DNA of 64,000 nucleotides from Trichuris trichiura (taxonomy: Eukaryota; Nematoda; Enoplea; Trichinellida; Trichuridae). Positions 23,701 to 36,059 of the stretch are shown in pieces. The DNA is taken from contig JBAJFE010000042.1 of assembly GCA_037903355.1 (NCBI GenBank), positions 1,438,001-1,502,000 of the forward strand, read 5' to 3'. The notes beneath the pieces are model-generated. The model made no database searches and was not told the origin of the DNA. It saw nothing but the letters and a program-made list of their open reading frames with translations. How positions within the stretch are numbered: position 1 is the stretch's first letter; every line of letters begins with the position of its first letter. The translations under genes and the position numbers were made by a program.

Positions 23701-25550
23701 AAAGTTTTTCCTTCTAATTGTTATTTCCTTGATATTTAGTTATGATATTCCGTGTACTCTTCTTCACCCTTGTTCTTTGCCAATTTCCTAACTATTTGCT
23801 TCTCCATTTGTTGGTAGGGCGTCTGTGCTAGTTTTTTTATGGATAACGCTTACAGAAAACAGGGAGAAACTGCGGGAAAAATATGATACAAAATGAATCC
23901 TGAATATACGTGCAACTTTAGTCTCTGAAATATTAAAACCTAATTCACACAGCCGACGGATGGTTATTTGCATGAATTTTTACTAAGGCGCACTACGCCA
24001 TGCAGTTAATGAAGTTTGACTCCATTTCGCTAACTTCTCTGCCTTTGTCACAATTGATGGTGCCACTGTATCTTACGCACTGAGCTTCTATTAGAAAAGT
24101 GGCGCTCTTTAGACATACTTTTAGAACATAGGAATTTTGAATATTATGCGGCATGTTTACCAAATACAGATACATGCAAAAATTGATCCATAGTAGCTTC
24201 TAATTTAAATAATTGCAGATTGTCTCAATTGATTGGCAATTTATTCTTGATTGCAGGATACACCTCACAGCGTTCAGATTTTTTGTACTCTGAGGTTTTA
24301 TTTTAATGAAGTCACTGTCTCTTAGGTAAACTCTCTGGGACGCTGCTGCCTTCCGTACAACATAATAGGACCATCATCTGCGGTCCTGGGACTGGGGCTT
24401 ATAAAATGCTATATGTAGTCGTTAGTTGCATGGGCTGACAGGCAAGTGTATGAGCCACAAACCGGTTTTGTAGCTGATCGGACACAGATTTGTTCCATGA
24501 ATACAACAGAAAAAGTTTTGCAATTTAGATAGGCTAAACCCATACGAAGCAAGCCATGAGCACATGCAAGTTATCAGCACACAAGCGTGAAGTTATATGT
24601 AATCCATCAACCTACTCGCATTACGATGAGTGGTTTCTTCGCTACGTACATCTGCTTTTCACCATGTCAAAGATAGAATTCACTCCAGCACTTGGGAATG
24701 TGATTGACTTATGATGGCAACTGAAGAGGACAAGAAGAATTGCGGAATTGAAAAACTAAATGCCGAAGAAAATGGGAATTAGAACAAAAGACATTTCCTC
24801 CACTACCTCCTTATCATCTTGGCATACGGTTAGTTGGTAGCTGATTTTTTTAAACCATAGATGTTATGTATGAACCCGCGGTCACGCTCTTAAGCTTGTT
24901 TCTTTTGATCATACGGCGCCTATTCAATTTTTATCCACTCATGAGCAGGCTGAAGAAGAAATTAGAACTTTCTTTAAAAGGCCAGGGCGAGGTTTATAAA
25001 ATGAAATCATGAAGTTTTGTTCTGGCGCTAAAAATGTTAACTTTCCTCAGTGTGCTTTTTATCCTTGCTTATTACGCAACTTGATATTTCTTTCCGTAGA
25101 AGAAATTAAATTACAAGTTAAAACTATTTTGTTTACGTTTTTTCAAAACGTTTGATTCCAGTAGTAGTCGTAGGTTAATTTAAGTGAAAACCAACGTTGA
25201 AAATGAGAGACGATAGTGTAAATATATGCGCAGGTACTAGTCATTACGCTCTACAGGCTACAGTATGGCTACGGTAACAGATTTATCAGCCTTTCGTTGA
25301 CCTCTAAAAGGGAAGATTGTATAAAGCGCCTGCTGTTAGTACTAATCAAGCACTCGTTTTTGAGTATCGATCTAGACCAAATCTCAAGGTGTTCCGAAGG
25401 GAAGATGCTTTGAAAGCTGCCCGCAGCTGCCACGTAGGCAGCTTTTGTTGGTTTTAGTTTATTTTTTTCCGGGAAGGCGAATTTGCTTGCTCCTATGCTG
25501 TGTTTCCTTGCGAACGCAGGTGTAAACGTTCTACCATTTTAGGCACAAGA
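20761..25550. other. Intergenic, no gene recognised
   Basis: Upstream of the SAM-domain gene, with only short frames lacking recognisable motifs. Promoter elements of the downstream gene could lie near 25300-25550, but none is distinctive. Confidence 0.45.
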
Positions 25551-28500
25551 ATGAGCAACGACAATCGCGCAGGCATGTCAAATTTTTCATGTGTCGCTAT
25601 TAACAAAGATGAATATGGATCTTCGGAAAAAAATGAAACGAAGTAAACAAAGTAAACGCTATTTCACCAATTGTACTTTTTTACTTTCAGCTACCAGTAC
25701 GATTCCGAACCTGACGCTTTGCGTATAGTGTCGAGGGAAGGAAGCCCTGTACCATTGAGCTGTACGACGGAAACTCGATTCTCAAATGTTCGGCATGTTA
25801 CGCCGCCGCCAAGCCTTGATGGGCCTGAGGTGTTGCAACCAGCAGTTAACAGAGTTCCACGTACAGCTGTTCCACCTGCTGTGGAAGCTGCAGTTCCGCA
25901 GGGTCGAAATGCTGCCTTAAATCAGTCTTCGGTAGTTTCACCGGTTCCGATTGCCCCGGTTCCTATTCAGCCGGCACCTACGGCCGGAACAACTAAGCAA
26001 AGCGTTCCCTCAACAGCATTTCCATTGCGCTCATTGTCTGCTACCTCTGCACATACGGTGTCAACTCCAAGTGCCTTGAACTCCTTGCTTGGCACTCTAG
26101 AAAAGCAGGGACAGCGCACTTTTTCCTCTGGCCAGTCAAATATCAACAATGGCTTCGGCAGAGTACCTAACCAAGTTTCTTCCCAAATAGATCCGGTAAG
26201 TTGCCATCTAAACTAATTTAATTTAACAAACAGTACTATTGATTGTCTTTTCTTCCTTAGCAGAATTATTTCAACAACAAAAAACGTACTATTCATGCAA
26301 ATAAATTCCTAGCGATTAGATCTTTACGATTCTTAAACCGAGTTACGGTAGCGCTGTTGATTTGCAGGTCCGCTAAGTCTCGCAAACGAAACACTGCCTT
26401 TGGTCTGCTAACTTGTCAGTTATTATGGGTTGTATTGCCTTTAGGCTCTCTATCGCGCGCTGGAAAGTTCTTTTTGAACAACCGAGAGGTTCGTTTTTCA
26501 AACAGAAAGCAAGAGCGCTTTTTTGCTCTTTTTTATACTTTAAATAATCTCTTTTTCGCAAAATGTGCCAACTCTTGGTGGTTTTTTTTGTATGCTTTCC
26601 AATTTAAACAGGTCGTGATTTTGAACAGCATATATCTTTGTTGTTTTTCGAGGAATTTGGTTGTCTGAAGACAAGGTGTGATTTCTTCGCGAGAAAAACA
26701 TGAAGGTTGTTCTTAAATTGAGCTTTGAATTGAGAACCTGTGAATATGCAGAAGGAATCAAAAATGGATTTATTTTACCCAACATACCCTGAGCCATGTT
26801 AGCCAAATACAGAAAGATCGTGGCGCTGTTCACTGAAAGCGGGATTCAAGGCTAGTTTTGCAAGTACAACAGTTGGATTTCTGTATTCGTCATATATTTT
26901 GTGATTAAATGTTTGACGTCATTATCTTGCTGTGCTAGTGAAGTTAGTTCGACGAAAGTTTAATGCGGAATACACTTTTATAACTAGCTGAAAATGGAGT
27001 AGTATTGGTTCAGAGAGCCTTATGATTTTTTCGCTTCGATTTCACTAGTTCAATAGGATAACATAATGAAATCTAAATCTTGTTACCAGTGAAATCATAT
27101 AATGTCTGTACGACTAGGTAGCTATTGAAGCTTATTTGTTGGGTAGGATATTTTCTGGTCGAATATGCAATCGAAAATTCAAAAAAGAAGAACGCAGTTT
27201 TAATAGCGTAGCCTTCCTGGTTGCACGCTTTCGTGAAACTACGACTGCCTCACCTGTTTTTCGAAAGGATGGATATCCCGCGTATTAAATACTGCAATTT
27301 TGTTAATGGAATTCGTGAGGCTAATAATTCCATACTGGTTTAGCTATTTTTCTCGTTTGGATTACGTGGATTGCATCTTTTACTTTACTCTTTGGCTATC
27401 TTACAGCGTTGAACGTTTTCTGTAACGTGGTGATTATTTTTCTTGTATTGATTGCATTGAGCCGAATGTCAACCTATTTTTCCCAAAATGTTAGCTGCTG
27501 ATTTGGTTTTGTAGTATTGTAATGTTCGCATTTAGTTTTGTCTTTTTGACATCCGTCTCGTAAGCAAGGTTTAAACGACTTTTTTCGCTTAGCAGAGAAT
27601 GCAACGGCAGACGGTATTGTTGGGTCAGAACGCACGAGCATTAGGCTATTTTCCTCAGAAGAACTTAGCCAACTCGTTGCATGGTCATACAAGGACGACT
27701 TCTGCTAGTCGGTCCAACCAGGTGCGGCACACGATTGGCAATATGGGCCTACCTCAACGATATCCACCCGTTTCGAGTATGAATGCTGCACGGTCTGTGC
27801 ATCCTCAACAGTTCGGTTTTGATGGAAATCGAAAAAGTTACGCCATGTTATCTAATGCTGTGCATCCAATGGTTTCTACCAGCGGAGTGGCACAGCTACC
27901 AGTGGTTTTTCCCAGTCCTATGATAGTTAAAATTTCTGATTCTCCGCTGTTGAATCTTCAAGTAAGCCATTTTTTAATTCTGACAAAATATTTCTTAGTG
28001 TAGTGTTTTACTACGACCGTTTTCGCAGTGATAGCGTCGTCGCTTATTCTCAGGCATCGAACGTAGCACCGTTGAAAATAAAGCCCTAATTTTTAAGCTG
28101 TATTCTCTTTGGTTATGAAAAATAAACACCAAATCACCCATTTTTTAAAAATTGGCTAGCGTGAAAACGGTACGACTTAGTGATTCAATACTTACCGTAT
28201 TTCTTGGTGGGAAGTAACCGCTTTTCAATTTGCAACATTGTTTCATTGCATGCGGTAACTGCACTGGCCTTGATATCATGCTTGCGTAACCTTAAAATAT
28301 TTAAAGTTTTTAGCTTTTATCCGTAGCTGTTAACGGTCCTTCAATTTTTGGCACGACATTGATTGAGTAGGGTTACGGTCAAAATCTCGAGTAGGTTCAA
28401 AATGCATTATGAGGTTCGGCTTCATGGCAGCTGTGCATTTTCGACCTATTCGGGATTTTGGCTACCACTGGCGTGAGTGTACTTTCCTCAAATCACAGCT

Positions 28501-30652
28501 AAGCTTTTGAGCAAGAATAGTGTTTTTGTTTTCAAAGGAAATGTTAAGCTTTAACACCTACCTGTTCAAAGCAAGTATTATTTCACATACGTAGCTGGCG
28601 ACTTGATTTTCTATGAAAAACGGTAATAGCTTACATCCTGAGAGTTCTCTTACCTGAAGTTATGTACGTTTTTTTTGAATTAAGCAACGCAAACGACACC
28701 ACGCGTTAATCCTTGAGTTTATCAAAAGTTGGATAGTGTTTGGGTAAATAAGCATATTTGAAGGTTCGCTGTTAAAAACTGTTCGTTCTACTTTATTAGC
28801 ATTTAAGCTGAACAGAATCTGTGATAGGGAAAGTCGCACAGGAATTACCTTATAAAACGTTCAATTTCAGTGCCGGAGTCGACCAACCTCTGCTCTGGGA
28901 ATGGTTTGCTGGATGGCGGGGTTGTCCTATCCACTAATACTCCTGATAATCGCTTTGGCGGGAATTAAGCAGAAAATGAATGGATTGGCAAGTTTAGGCA
29001 ATGACGCACGGTTAGCATGAAAGGGTATTTTCAAATTGCATGCCATTTCGGTAGCTTGTACTCATTCGTTTCCAATCAACAAATCTTTTGTGACTACACG
29101 TGATTTGCACATTTTCTTATGGAGGCGGTCTTTGATTTTTTTCATTCCCCGGAAAGCTTTTATTTATGTGTTACAATAATATCATGTTTTTATGTATGTG
29201 TTGTGTCAACTGTTCGTTCCATTTAGTAACAGAGAAAATGGCAGTTTTAGCCCTTTATCTTTTTATAAACGTTAAAATTGTGGGGAGCGCTTTTCACGTT
29301 CGCATTGCCCTACTAAGCATCGTTACTATTGTTCATTGTTTCAGCTGTAGGAAAGAGGTATATAATGACGTTTGCCAAGCAATATTATTATATCATTAAA
29401 TAACAACTTTTTCCTAGGTCCCATCGACTAGTCATGTGGTTGCGGCGGTTAATCAGCCAGTGGATACGGCAGTTGGATTCTCTCCTGGATGCTCCGTTGC
29501 AGTTGCAAGTGTTCGTCCAAGCAACATTGGCAACTGCGGCAGAGTGCAACCAAAGAGCATTTCCATTCCGAAGCGTCCACCGGCCCAATGCAGCAACTCC
29601 ATTGGATTAATCGTTTCTGCTGCTACTGCTCAGGCTGAAGAGTTAAACCACAAACTGCCAAAACCGCAGTACAGTGGTTCGTCTGCTGAACGGCAATTGC
29701 GGCCTCTGATGCCGAAGGAGCGGACACCAGCGTCTACGAAGTCTCCAAGATACGTGTATGCGTATGCCCTTGGGGAAACAAATGGTCAGAACGCGCGATT
29801 TTCCAACGGTGCTGTTCCGTATCTCAATAATCACGCGAATGCACTTCAGTGTGTCCCTGTTAATAATGTTGCGGACATAAGCAGGCAGGCAACGCAAAAA
29901 GAAAACGAAGTATACAAAAGCATGGTAACGGAGTTCAATAGGAACAAACCCGACGAAGTCAAGGTACTTTTTCTCTTCATATTTTAGTTGTTTAATTAAT
30001 TCAACTTACCTTTGTTAAGATCTCAAGTAACGTAGTTGATGATGTGTTAATTCAAGAAACACTTGACCCAACTCCTATGGAAATGGCCCATCATTATCCA
30101 TATCAAGACTACAAGTGCGACGCATTGTTCAAGTCGTGTACGGGAACACTTTCCGAACTGTATATTGGGAGTACAAGCGAGCGTAAAGCGGAAAATTCAG
30201 CATTCACTTCCAAGCGAGCTTGCGAGGGGTCTGCTGAAAGTCTCTCTGATGTTGCACCAACTTTGGGAAGGGGTTCTCATACTGACGTTGGTTCATCCGT
30301 AAACAAATCAGCTGCTCCGTTTCATTTATCAACGCCGTCAAATCGTGTTTTAAAGCAAGAAGATGTGAAACTCTGGACAGTAAGTTTTCATCGACGGCTT
30401 TAGCGTTAAATACAACAGTGTTTTGTCGTGTAGCCTGAAGAAGTTGTACAGTGGCTCCATGTCACTGATCCCACGTTCGATATGTATCATCAGTTGTTTC
30501 TTGACAATTCAATAGACGGGCCAGCCTTTATCTTGCTCAGGGAAGAGCACCTTTTGAACAGAATGCAAATCCGACTGGGTCATGCGGTGAAGATGATGGC
30601 TGCCATCGATCGGCTACGAGAGACAGTCAGTCAGAATCAAATACCGGCGTAA
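25551..30652 (+). CDS. SAM-domain protein, Polycomb-type (PHC/SCM-like), six exons
   Basis: Exons: 25551-25642, 25691-26195, 27596-27961, 29418-29963, 30020-30379 and 30434-30652, all bounded by GT-AG and joined in consistent phase, giving about 695 aa. Introns are 48, 1400, 1456, 56 and 54 nt. Residues 1 to about 610 are low-complexity, rich in Ser, Pro, Ala, Val, Asn and Gln, with no recognisable domain. Residues 620-688 form a SAM domain: W622-TPEEVVQWL, then F...NSIDGPAFILLREEHLL, IRLGHAVKM and IDRL. The IDG...LL..EHL...I.LG.A.K pattern is characteristic of polyhomeotic/SCM/SFMBT-type SAM domains, which form polymers in chromatin silencing complexes. I see no FCS zinc finger or MBT repeat, so orthology is unproven. 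The start is chosen because exon 1 (30 codons plus 2 nt) fits exon 2 through a shared Asn codon. An AG lies just upstream of the ATG (ATTTTAG, 25533-25541). The second acceptor could be 27592 or 27595; both keep frame. Confidence 0.8.
26196..27595 (+). other. Intron 2 of the SAM-domain gene
   Basis: The 1.4-kb intron begins GTAAG and ends TTCGCTTAGCAG. It is T-rich on the coding strand, and I see no embedded gene or recognised element. Confidence 0.7.
27962..29417 (+). other. Intron 3 of the SAM-domain gene
   Basis: The intron begins GTAAG and ends TTTTTCCTAG. I see no embedded gene or repeat with recognisable ends. Confidence 0.7.
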
Positions 30653-32519
30653 AAGTTTCTGTTTTCGTTTCAGTTACAGTTTTGTACTACGTTTATCCAT
30701 TGTATGTCATTATTCCACTGTTTTGGCTGGTTGCGAGCAGGTACATTATTCGTTCCGCAAATTTCAAAAGCCCTCTCCTATTTTGCTTGAACAGTATTTT
30801 TCACTTATAGTGAATGATTCATTCGGAGAACTTACGGTTGCGAAAATATCACTTATAAGACTCTTTAAGACGGTTTTGTCTGTGTTTTGTTACACCATGA
30901 TTTCCGGCTTTCTAATGACGTCACAATATGACTCCGAGTTGCTGTTGAATGGTTATCGACTTGTTGGCATAGACTGGTGGTCGTCGCACAACATATCCAT
31001 GTAACATTTCTAAAAAGTGTTTATCCAGCTTACTTCTTTTAACCGTGCAAAGTTCCCTTCCGTTAATCACAAAAAAGCTGTTGCCTTAAAGTCGTTGTCT
31101 TTTTGTCGTATTGTAAGAATAAGCTGCCTGCCTGCTGCATGAAACTGCTAAAATTTACATATCGGAAAACGACGCCCAGAGCATTGACGCTGCTGCTGTC
31201 GTTGCCTTTATTGCTGAGTGGCAAATTCTTAATAAACGAGATGTACAGAGGTGAAGGAACCTTGAAATTATTTTAGCTGTGACGGTGATTGTGTTCGTAG
31301 TTCAAAGAGAGCTAATATTGACAGGAAGTCAAAATGTTTGTTGCAGCTAAGCTTAGTTGGTACGATTAAGTCATTGGAGCAAATATTTGGAAGAAATGTG
31401 GTTCCATCTTAAGTGGGACGAGAGACAGTAGAACGTTATTTACCGTATGGTAAATTACTGCCATTTAAGTGATGTCACTTAACCTTTATTACTAATAACA
31501 TTTAGACGCAGTACTACAGTGAAACAATGCGGCTTGGACATAGCACTGTTTTCATTGAAGGAACAATGATGAGTGTAAAAACCGTAAGTCCTGTACAACT
31601 TTGAAAATTGAAACTATTATGTAAATATTATCTACTTCCTACTAACGTCTGTTGTATAGACACAAAATTTGTCCATTTTGAATTGATACATATAGTTTTT
31701 TAAGACTGCCGTATGGACAGGAAGTGTTGCTCAGCAACGAGTCTGTTGCAGATGAGTTCAGACATGAAAAGGACGCAAAGCATATGAATCCATTCGTTGA
31801 GATCAAAGCAGGCAAAGACGCTCTGGCACACCCAATGAATAGAACGGAAAATAGCAATAAAGTGACAACCACATTGCAGACTGAAAGGTTGGGGCAGTAG
31901 TTCCTGATTCTTAGTACATGAAACACCAAAATGAGAAACACACTTGGTGAGGTAAAGTCGAAGAAAGTAACTGACGTAACCAGACGGTTTTGCTATATCA
32001 TTAACCTTGTTTGTACAGAATTATTTCACTTGCAAAAAATTCACATGGATAGCACGCTGATACAAACAAATGGTAGAAAACAGCTGAGAAGTATGATAAG
32101 CAAGATGCGTATAATTAGCTAAAAAAAACAATCAACTTTCGTTTGAATAAAAGGATCACGTATAGAAAAAGCTGTAACCTTTAGGGAACTTGCTGACTAA
32201 AGCTGAACTTTGCTTGACGCAGCTGGTGAGTCTATCAGAAAGATGAAAAAAATAAAGTAAAACATTGATTAAACAAAGCTGTACTTGTATTATAAGGTGT
32301 GCAATGAAGCATATGGATTATCAAAGTCTTAGACTTACCATGGAAAATATAGTCAATAACCAGAAGTTACGATTTTGGTCTGAAAAATAGAATGAAATAG
32401 AACTTTTAGAACTTAAAGGTTCCACTTTTAATATTACAGTAAACCTTAACCACGAAAAGACATTCCAGGGGTGAATGCGCTTACAGTGCGACTCTAATAT
32501 GATTGCGTATTAGATTTAG
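30653..32519. other. Downstream region of the SAM gene; no further gene confirmed
   Basis: An AATAAA at 31231-31236 is the first clear poly(A)-signal candidate but lies about 580 bp past the stop. A plus-strand open stretch at about 31702-31899 (residues like EVLLSNESVADEFRHEKD) looks weakly coding but has no homology I recognise and no paired exons, so it is not called. Confidence 0.4.
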
Positions 32520-33060
32520 GCAAAAATAAATGAGTTTTCCTTGACACTAACATTTCCCAGGTATACTGTCATCGAATCAGTGTTTTTTCAGTGGCTAGTC
32601 AGTGACATGGTGCTCTTTCTGGGCAGTCATTCAGCAAACGCGGTCGTTGAGCTAAGAGATCTGACTCACAGGTTGCCATTGCGTCTCAAATTAAGTTATG
32701 CTTCTTTTACCCATAACTGCCAGGAAACTGATCTGACAGAAACGTTGGTAAACTGTCAGATCTTTCTATGAATGTGATTCTAATTTTCACAGCTTTTTAT
32801 GGGATGTCCAGGCTGGAGCAGCAGCTCTGTGAATCACTGACAAAGGGCCATATAGCACCACTAGCTTGTCGCTCTCCAGCAATGAAGCAACGTGAGATAG
32901 CCTGGTCTAAACAAGGATTGCAGACAGTGAAATCATAAAAAAAGTGCAGAAGCCTATATTAACTTTATCAACTCTGTCAGTAGGGTTACTACAACTTATT
33001 AATTTGTTAAACATAGGTATAAGTGCTAGAAACCCGTTCTGCTTTTTAAGCAAGCTGGGA
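32520..33060 (+). repeat. Dispersed repeat family, copy 2 of 3
   Basis: It begins with AAAAATAAATGAGTTTTCCTT and shares the ordered blocks TTTCCCAGGTA, GGCTAGTCAGTGACA, TCTGACTCACAGG, GCCATTGCGTCTCAA and CACTAGCTTGTC with 35490-36055, where they are nearly identical, and more weakly with 4470-5000. No coding capacity was seen. Confidence 0.65.
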
Positions 33061-33559
33061 ATTGCATGATATTAATTTGCACGTGTAGAGCAATCACTTT
33101 TAACTGAAAACACAGATATAAGGGTATGACCACATTTTAATCACGCTAACTGATGTATCACCCATATAGAAAAGATACTTTTATTAATCACTTAATAAGT
33201 TAACTGATGCTACCGTATTTGCATTGGTTGATAAAGTCAGTAACCAGTGTACAAACAGGATGTGTTCCGGGAGATTGTTTTTAAGTCAGGGAGAACTAAC
33301 CTGAGCATCAATATTTACATTGTAAACAAAGCAATTCTCACATTGCTGTTTTATTGTTGCTTTTTTCCCAGCGTAAATAAGCAGCTTTTTTCTGCTAGCT
33401 AGATGATGCTCCCCTAACAAAGCTAACTTACTTCAATGAGGTTATATCCAATGGTGGCTGAGAACCATACATTTCTAAAACAAATGTATGTACCCTGTTA
33501 CAGAGCTTGAAGTTCTTTGAAAACATAAAATATGGTTGGAAATCATATTTTTGAACTGA

Positions 33560-33620
33560 AGCGCATGAGCTGAAGCTTCCAGGTTATCACCAGTATCAGT
33601 CTTCAGCAGTAACTGATTAC
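33560..33620 (-). ncRNA. Degenerate hammerhead-like motif
   Basis: On the minus strand: CTGCTGAAGAC (box at 33600-33606), a poorly paired stem II, ACCT and then GGAAGCTTC. The first box is intact; the second reads GGAA. Probably an eroded member of the same family. Confidence 0.3.
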
Positions 33621-33979
33621 TCTTCTTAGTTCACACAAAAACAAAAGGAATTAGGATGATCAGAGCTTTCGAGACCTGCTGGCTCAGCTCTGAAATGAGT
33701 TAGATTATGGGATGTCCAGTAATGATTCTATGAGGATGCAGCAATTTTGTTGAGCAAAATACTTTCTACCTTGAATATGCTAAACTTAAGTCTATGCTAT
33801 ATCATTTTCTGTCTACATAGCATTGTTGACACAGGCAGTGATGGTTGGTCAGCTTTCAAACTACCATATTAAAATGATACATTGAACGGTTAGAATCTGC
33901 ATATTTATTCAAGAGACAACCATATGCACATTGTTATGAAGTCCCAAATTTGGGAACTTTCAGAAAAACCTTTCCCTCT

Positions 33980-34460
33980 CACAAGCTTTACATAGAGATA
34001 TACAAAGGCACAGTGATGCTGCTTGCAAGACATATGTACGCAAGCACTTGTGTATACAAACGCATGCCCAGGATAATCATGAAACCTAGGGCATGTTCAA
34101 AGTTTAAGTTGTCTATAAAGAAGCTACATATGATACCTACGGTCTCCATGGCAAACGCATAACATCTATATATAATGCATATGGCATAGTCACTGTATAC
34201 ACTGCTTATGAAAAGGATGTTTGTCATATTCAGGGCACCTAGGGACGCATGTAGTATTTGTAGTCCATATACATGCATGCAGGATACTCTTATGTCACAT
34301 ATGTTATGCAGGCGGTATATGCTGCCTTTAAACAGCATGTGTGTGACATCCAGGATCCCCAGGCACACACGCAACGTGTATAACATTTACAGTTGCGTGC
34401 ATTTAGCATTTAGAACACGTATGGTAAGCAGGTATTACACGCTGCTTATCAAGGAAGGCA
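33980..34460. repeat. Degenerate satellite-like tandem repeat, about 120-bp period
   Basis: Recognisable anchors recur: ACTGCTTATGAAAAGG at 34200, CTGCCTTTAAACAGC at about 34322 and CTGCTTATCAAGG at about 34442, spaced about 120 bp. Between them lie repeated variants of CATATnCAGGnCnCCTAGGnACGCATG and of CATATGTTATG. The sequence is dense in CATATG, GCATGC and TATAC-type strings. Open frames on both strands here (90-132 codons) are by-products of the repeat. A sequence of similar flavour occurs at 40470-41200. Confidence 0.5.
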
Positions 34461-34479
34461 GTTACGATATGAAGGGTTA

Positions 34480-35480
34480 ATATGGCACACTTCTAAGATC
34501 AATGGTAAATACAACAGAACACCTAAAATATTAATATTTACAGGCTCTTTACGCAGCGTGGTGGCCAGAATTAAGTACTAACATATCAAAAGCAATGTCG
34601 CCTTAAGCGTCAGCGCAACTGAATTGGTCAGTGTCCTGTGTAAAGAATTGTATCTTAAAGATTTACTGATCACATTGCTTTGCTGAAGGTCATGCAGCTC
34701 ATGACAGTTCTGCTGACTTGTTACTCTAATAGTCCTTTCCTTCATTCTGTTAGTTCTACTCCATTGCGTAATTATTTGCTTCACGCACTTTTGGCCGCCG
34801 CGGCTGGGAAAGGAATTCAGTTGTGCTCTCTATGTTCATTCTTGTTTTATATGTGCCAGAGATGACTATAGCATCTCCGGAGCAGCATTCATTCTTGGTA
34901 GTACAGCCTAAACAGCGGCTAAAGGGCTCAGACTGCTCAGCAAAGCGAGAACATGGCTTCTTGATTTGCGTAGTTACCTGACGTTGTTAGCCTGAGACAG
35001 GTGCCAGGGTTACACTATTATTAACGCTAGTCCTTTAACTGCGTCTTGGTAAGCACACTAGACTGCAGCTTAAAAACTTGAAATCTGAGTAAAAGTAAAT
35101 GCTAAAGGTCAGGGAAGGTTATGCATACTAGTAGAGCGTTAGCCCCTGGTCATTCAGGCTGTTGCCATCTTTCTTGCGAGCTGCTATTGCTGCTACATTG
35201 CATTATTCCACAATAAAGCGCTGTTACCCAAATATCTTCATTGTTTGACAAACCTCAGAATACCACGTCTGTGCTACAGATACTATAGATATTTCATGTA
35301 TTAAATTGTACTCACATGATGAATACTGCATACCTCAAGGGGATAGTATGTATCAAAATTTACCATAAATGCAGTAAAACTTGTATCGACAAGAGATGCA
35401 TTTGACAAGCGTCTGCTTATAATATCATATGCATATGAACACGCACACAGCGTGACTTTAACATGAATATGTAATAGACA
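34480..35480. other. Intergenic, no gene recognised
   Basis: No recognisable coding or repeat structure beyond short A/T runs. Confidence 0.4.
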
Positions 35481-35489
35481 CATAGAAAA

Positions 35490-36055
35490 ATAAATCAGTT
35501 TTTGTTAACACTAACGTTTCCCAGGTAGCCTGTCTTCAAATCAACGTTTCTTCAGGGCGGCTAGTCAGTGACACAATGCTCCTCCAGTGAAGACAACCAG
35601 TGAACACGGTAACTCAGCCAAGAAGTCTGATTCACAGGATGCCATTGCGTCTCAAGTTGAGCCATGCTTTGTTCACTCATCTGCCAGGGGATCAGTCCAT
35701 GCGGAGACACTGGCACACCGTGTCAGAGGTTCATTTAAGTGAGGCTCATAATCTTGCATAGGTATTTATTGAACGTGCAGCATATTTAGCGCGCAGCAAT
35801 GGTTTTGTGAATTATTATTAGAAGAATGTGGAGCGCCACTAGCCTGTCACTCTAAGGCAATGAGAAATCAAGTAATGCTCATCTGAACAAACAGTGCAGG
35901 CAGTGTAAAAAAGGTACAAAAATCTGTGACAACTTCATCAATAAGATTATTTTTATTCATTGGTCTCAATGATTCTTTTTTAATGACTAGCTTAATTGGC
36001 GCTTGCAGAAATGCCTGGGGCTGGTTTTACTTCTTAAGCCAGCTATAAATTCTAT
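35490..36055 (+). repeat. Dispersed repeat family, copy 3 of 3
   Basis: It starts with GAAAAATAAATCAG and TTTCCCAGGTA and is collinear with copy 2 (32520 onward), including GGCTAGTCAGTGACA, TCTGATTCACAGGATGCCAT and CACTAGCCTGTCACTCT. The Tigger element at 36060 inserted at its 3' side, after a block also found in copy 2. Confidence 0.65.
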
Positions 36056-36059
36056 AATA

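Noticed and set aside
31642..31941. 99-codon minus-strand hydrophobic frame and its weakly coding-looking plus-strand complement
   Set aside because: No recognisable family, splice partner or supporting signal; kept only as a remark.
33988..34386. 132-codon minus-strand and overlapping 90-codon plus-strand frames
   Set aside because: Both fall in the degenerate tandem array and are rich in Tyr, Met, His and Cys from CATATG-type repeats; by-products of the repeat.
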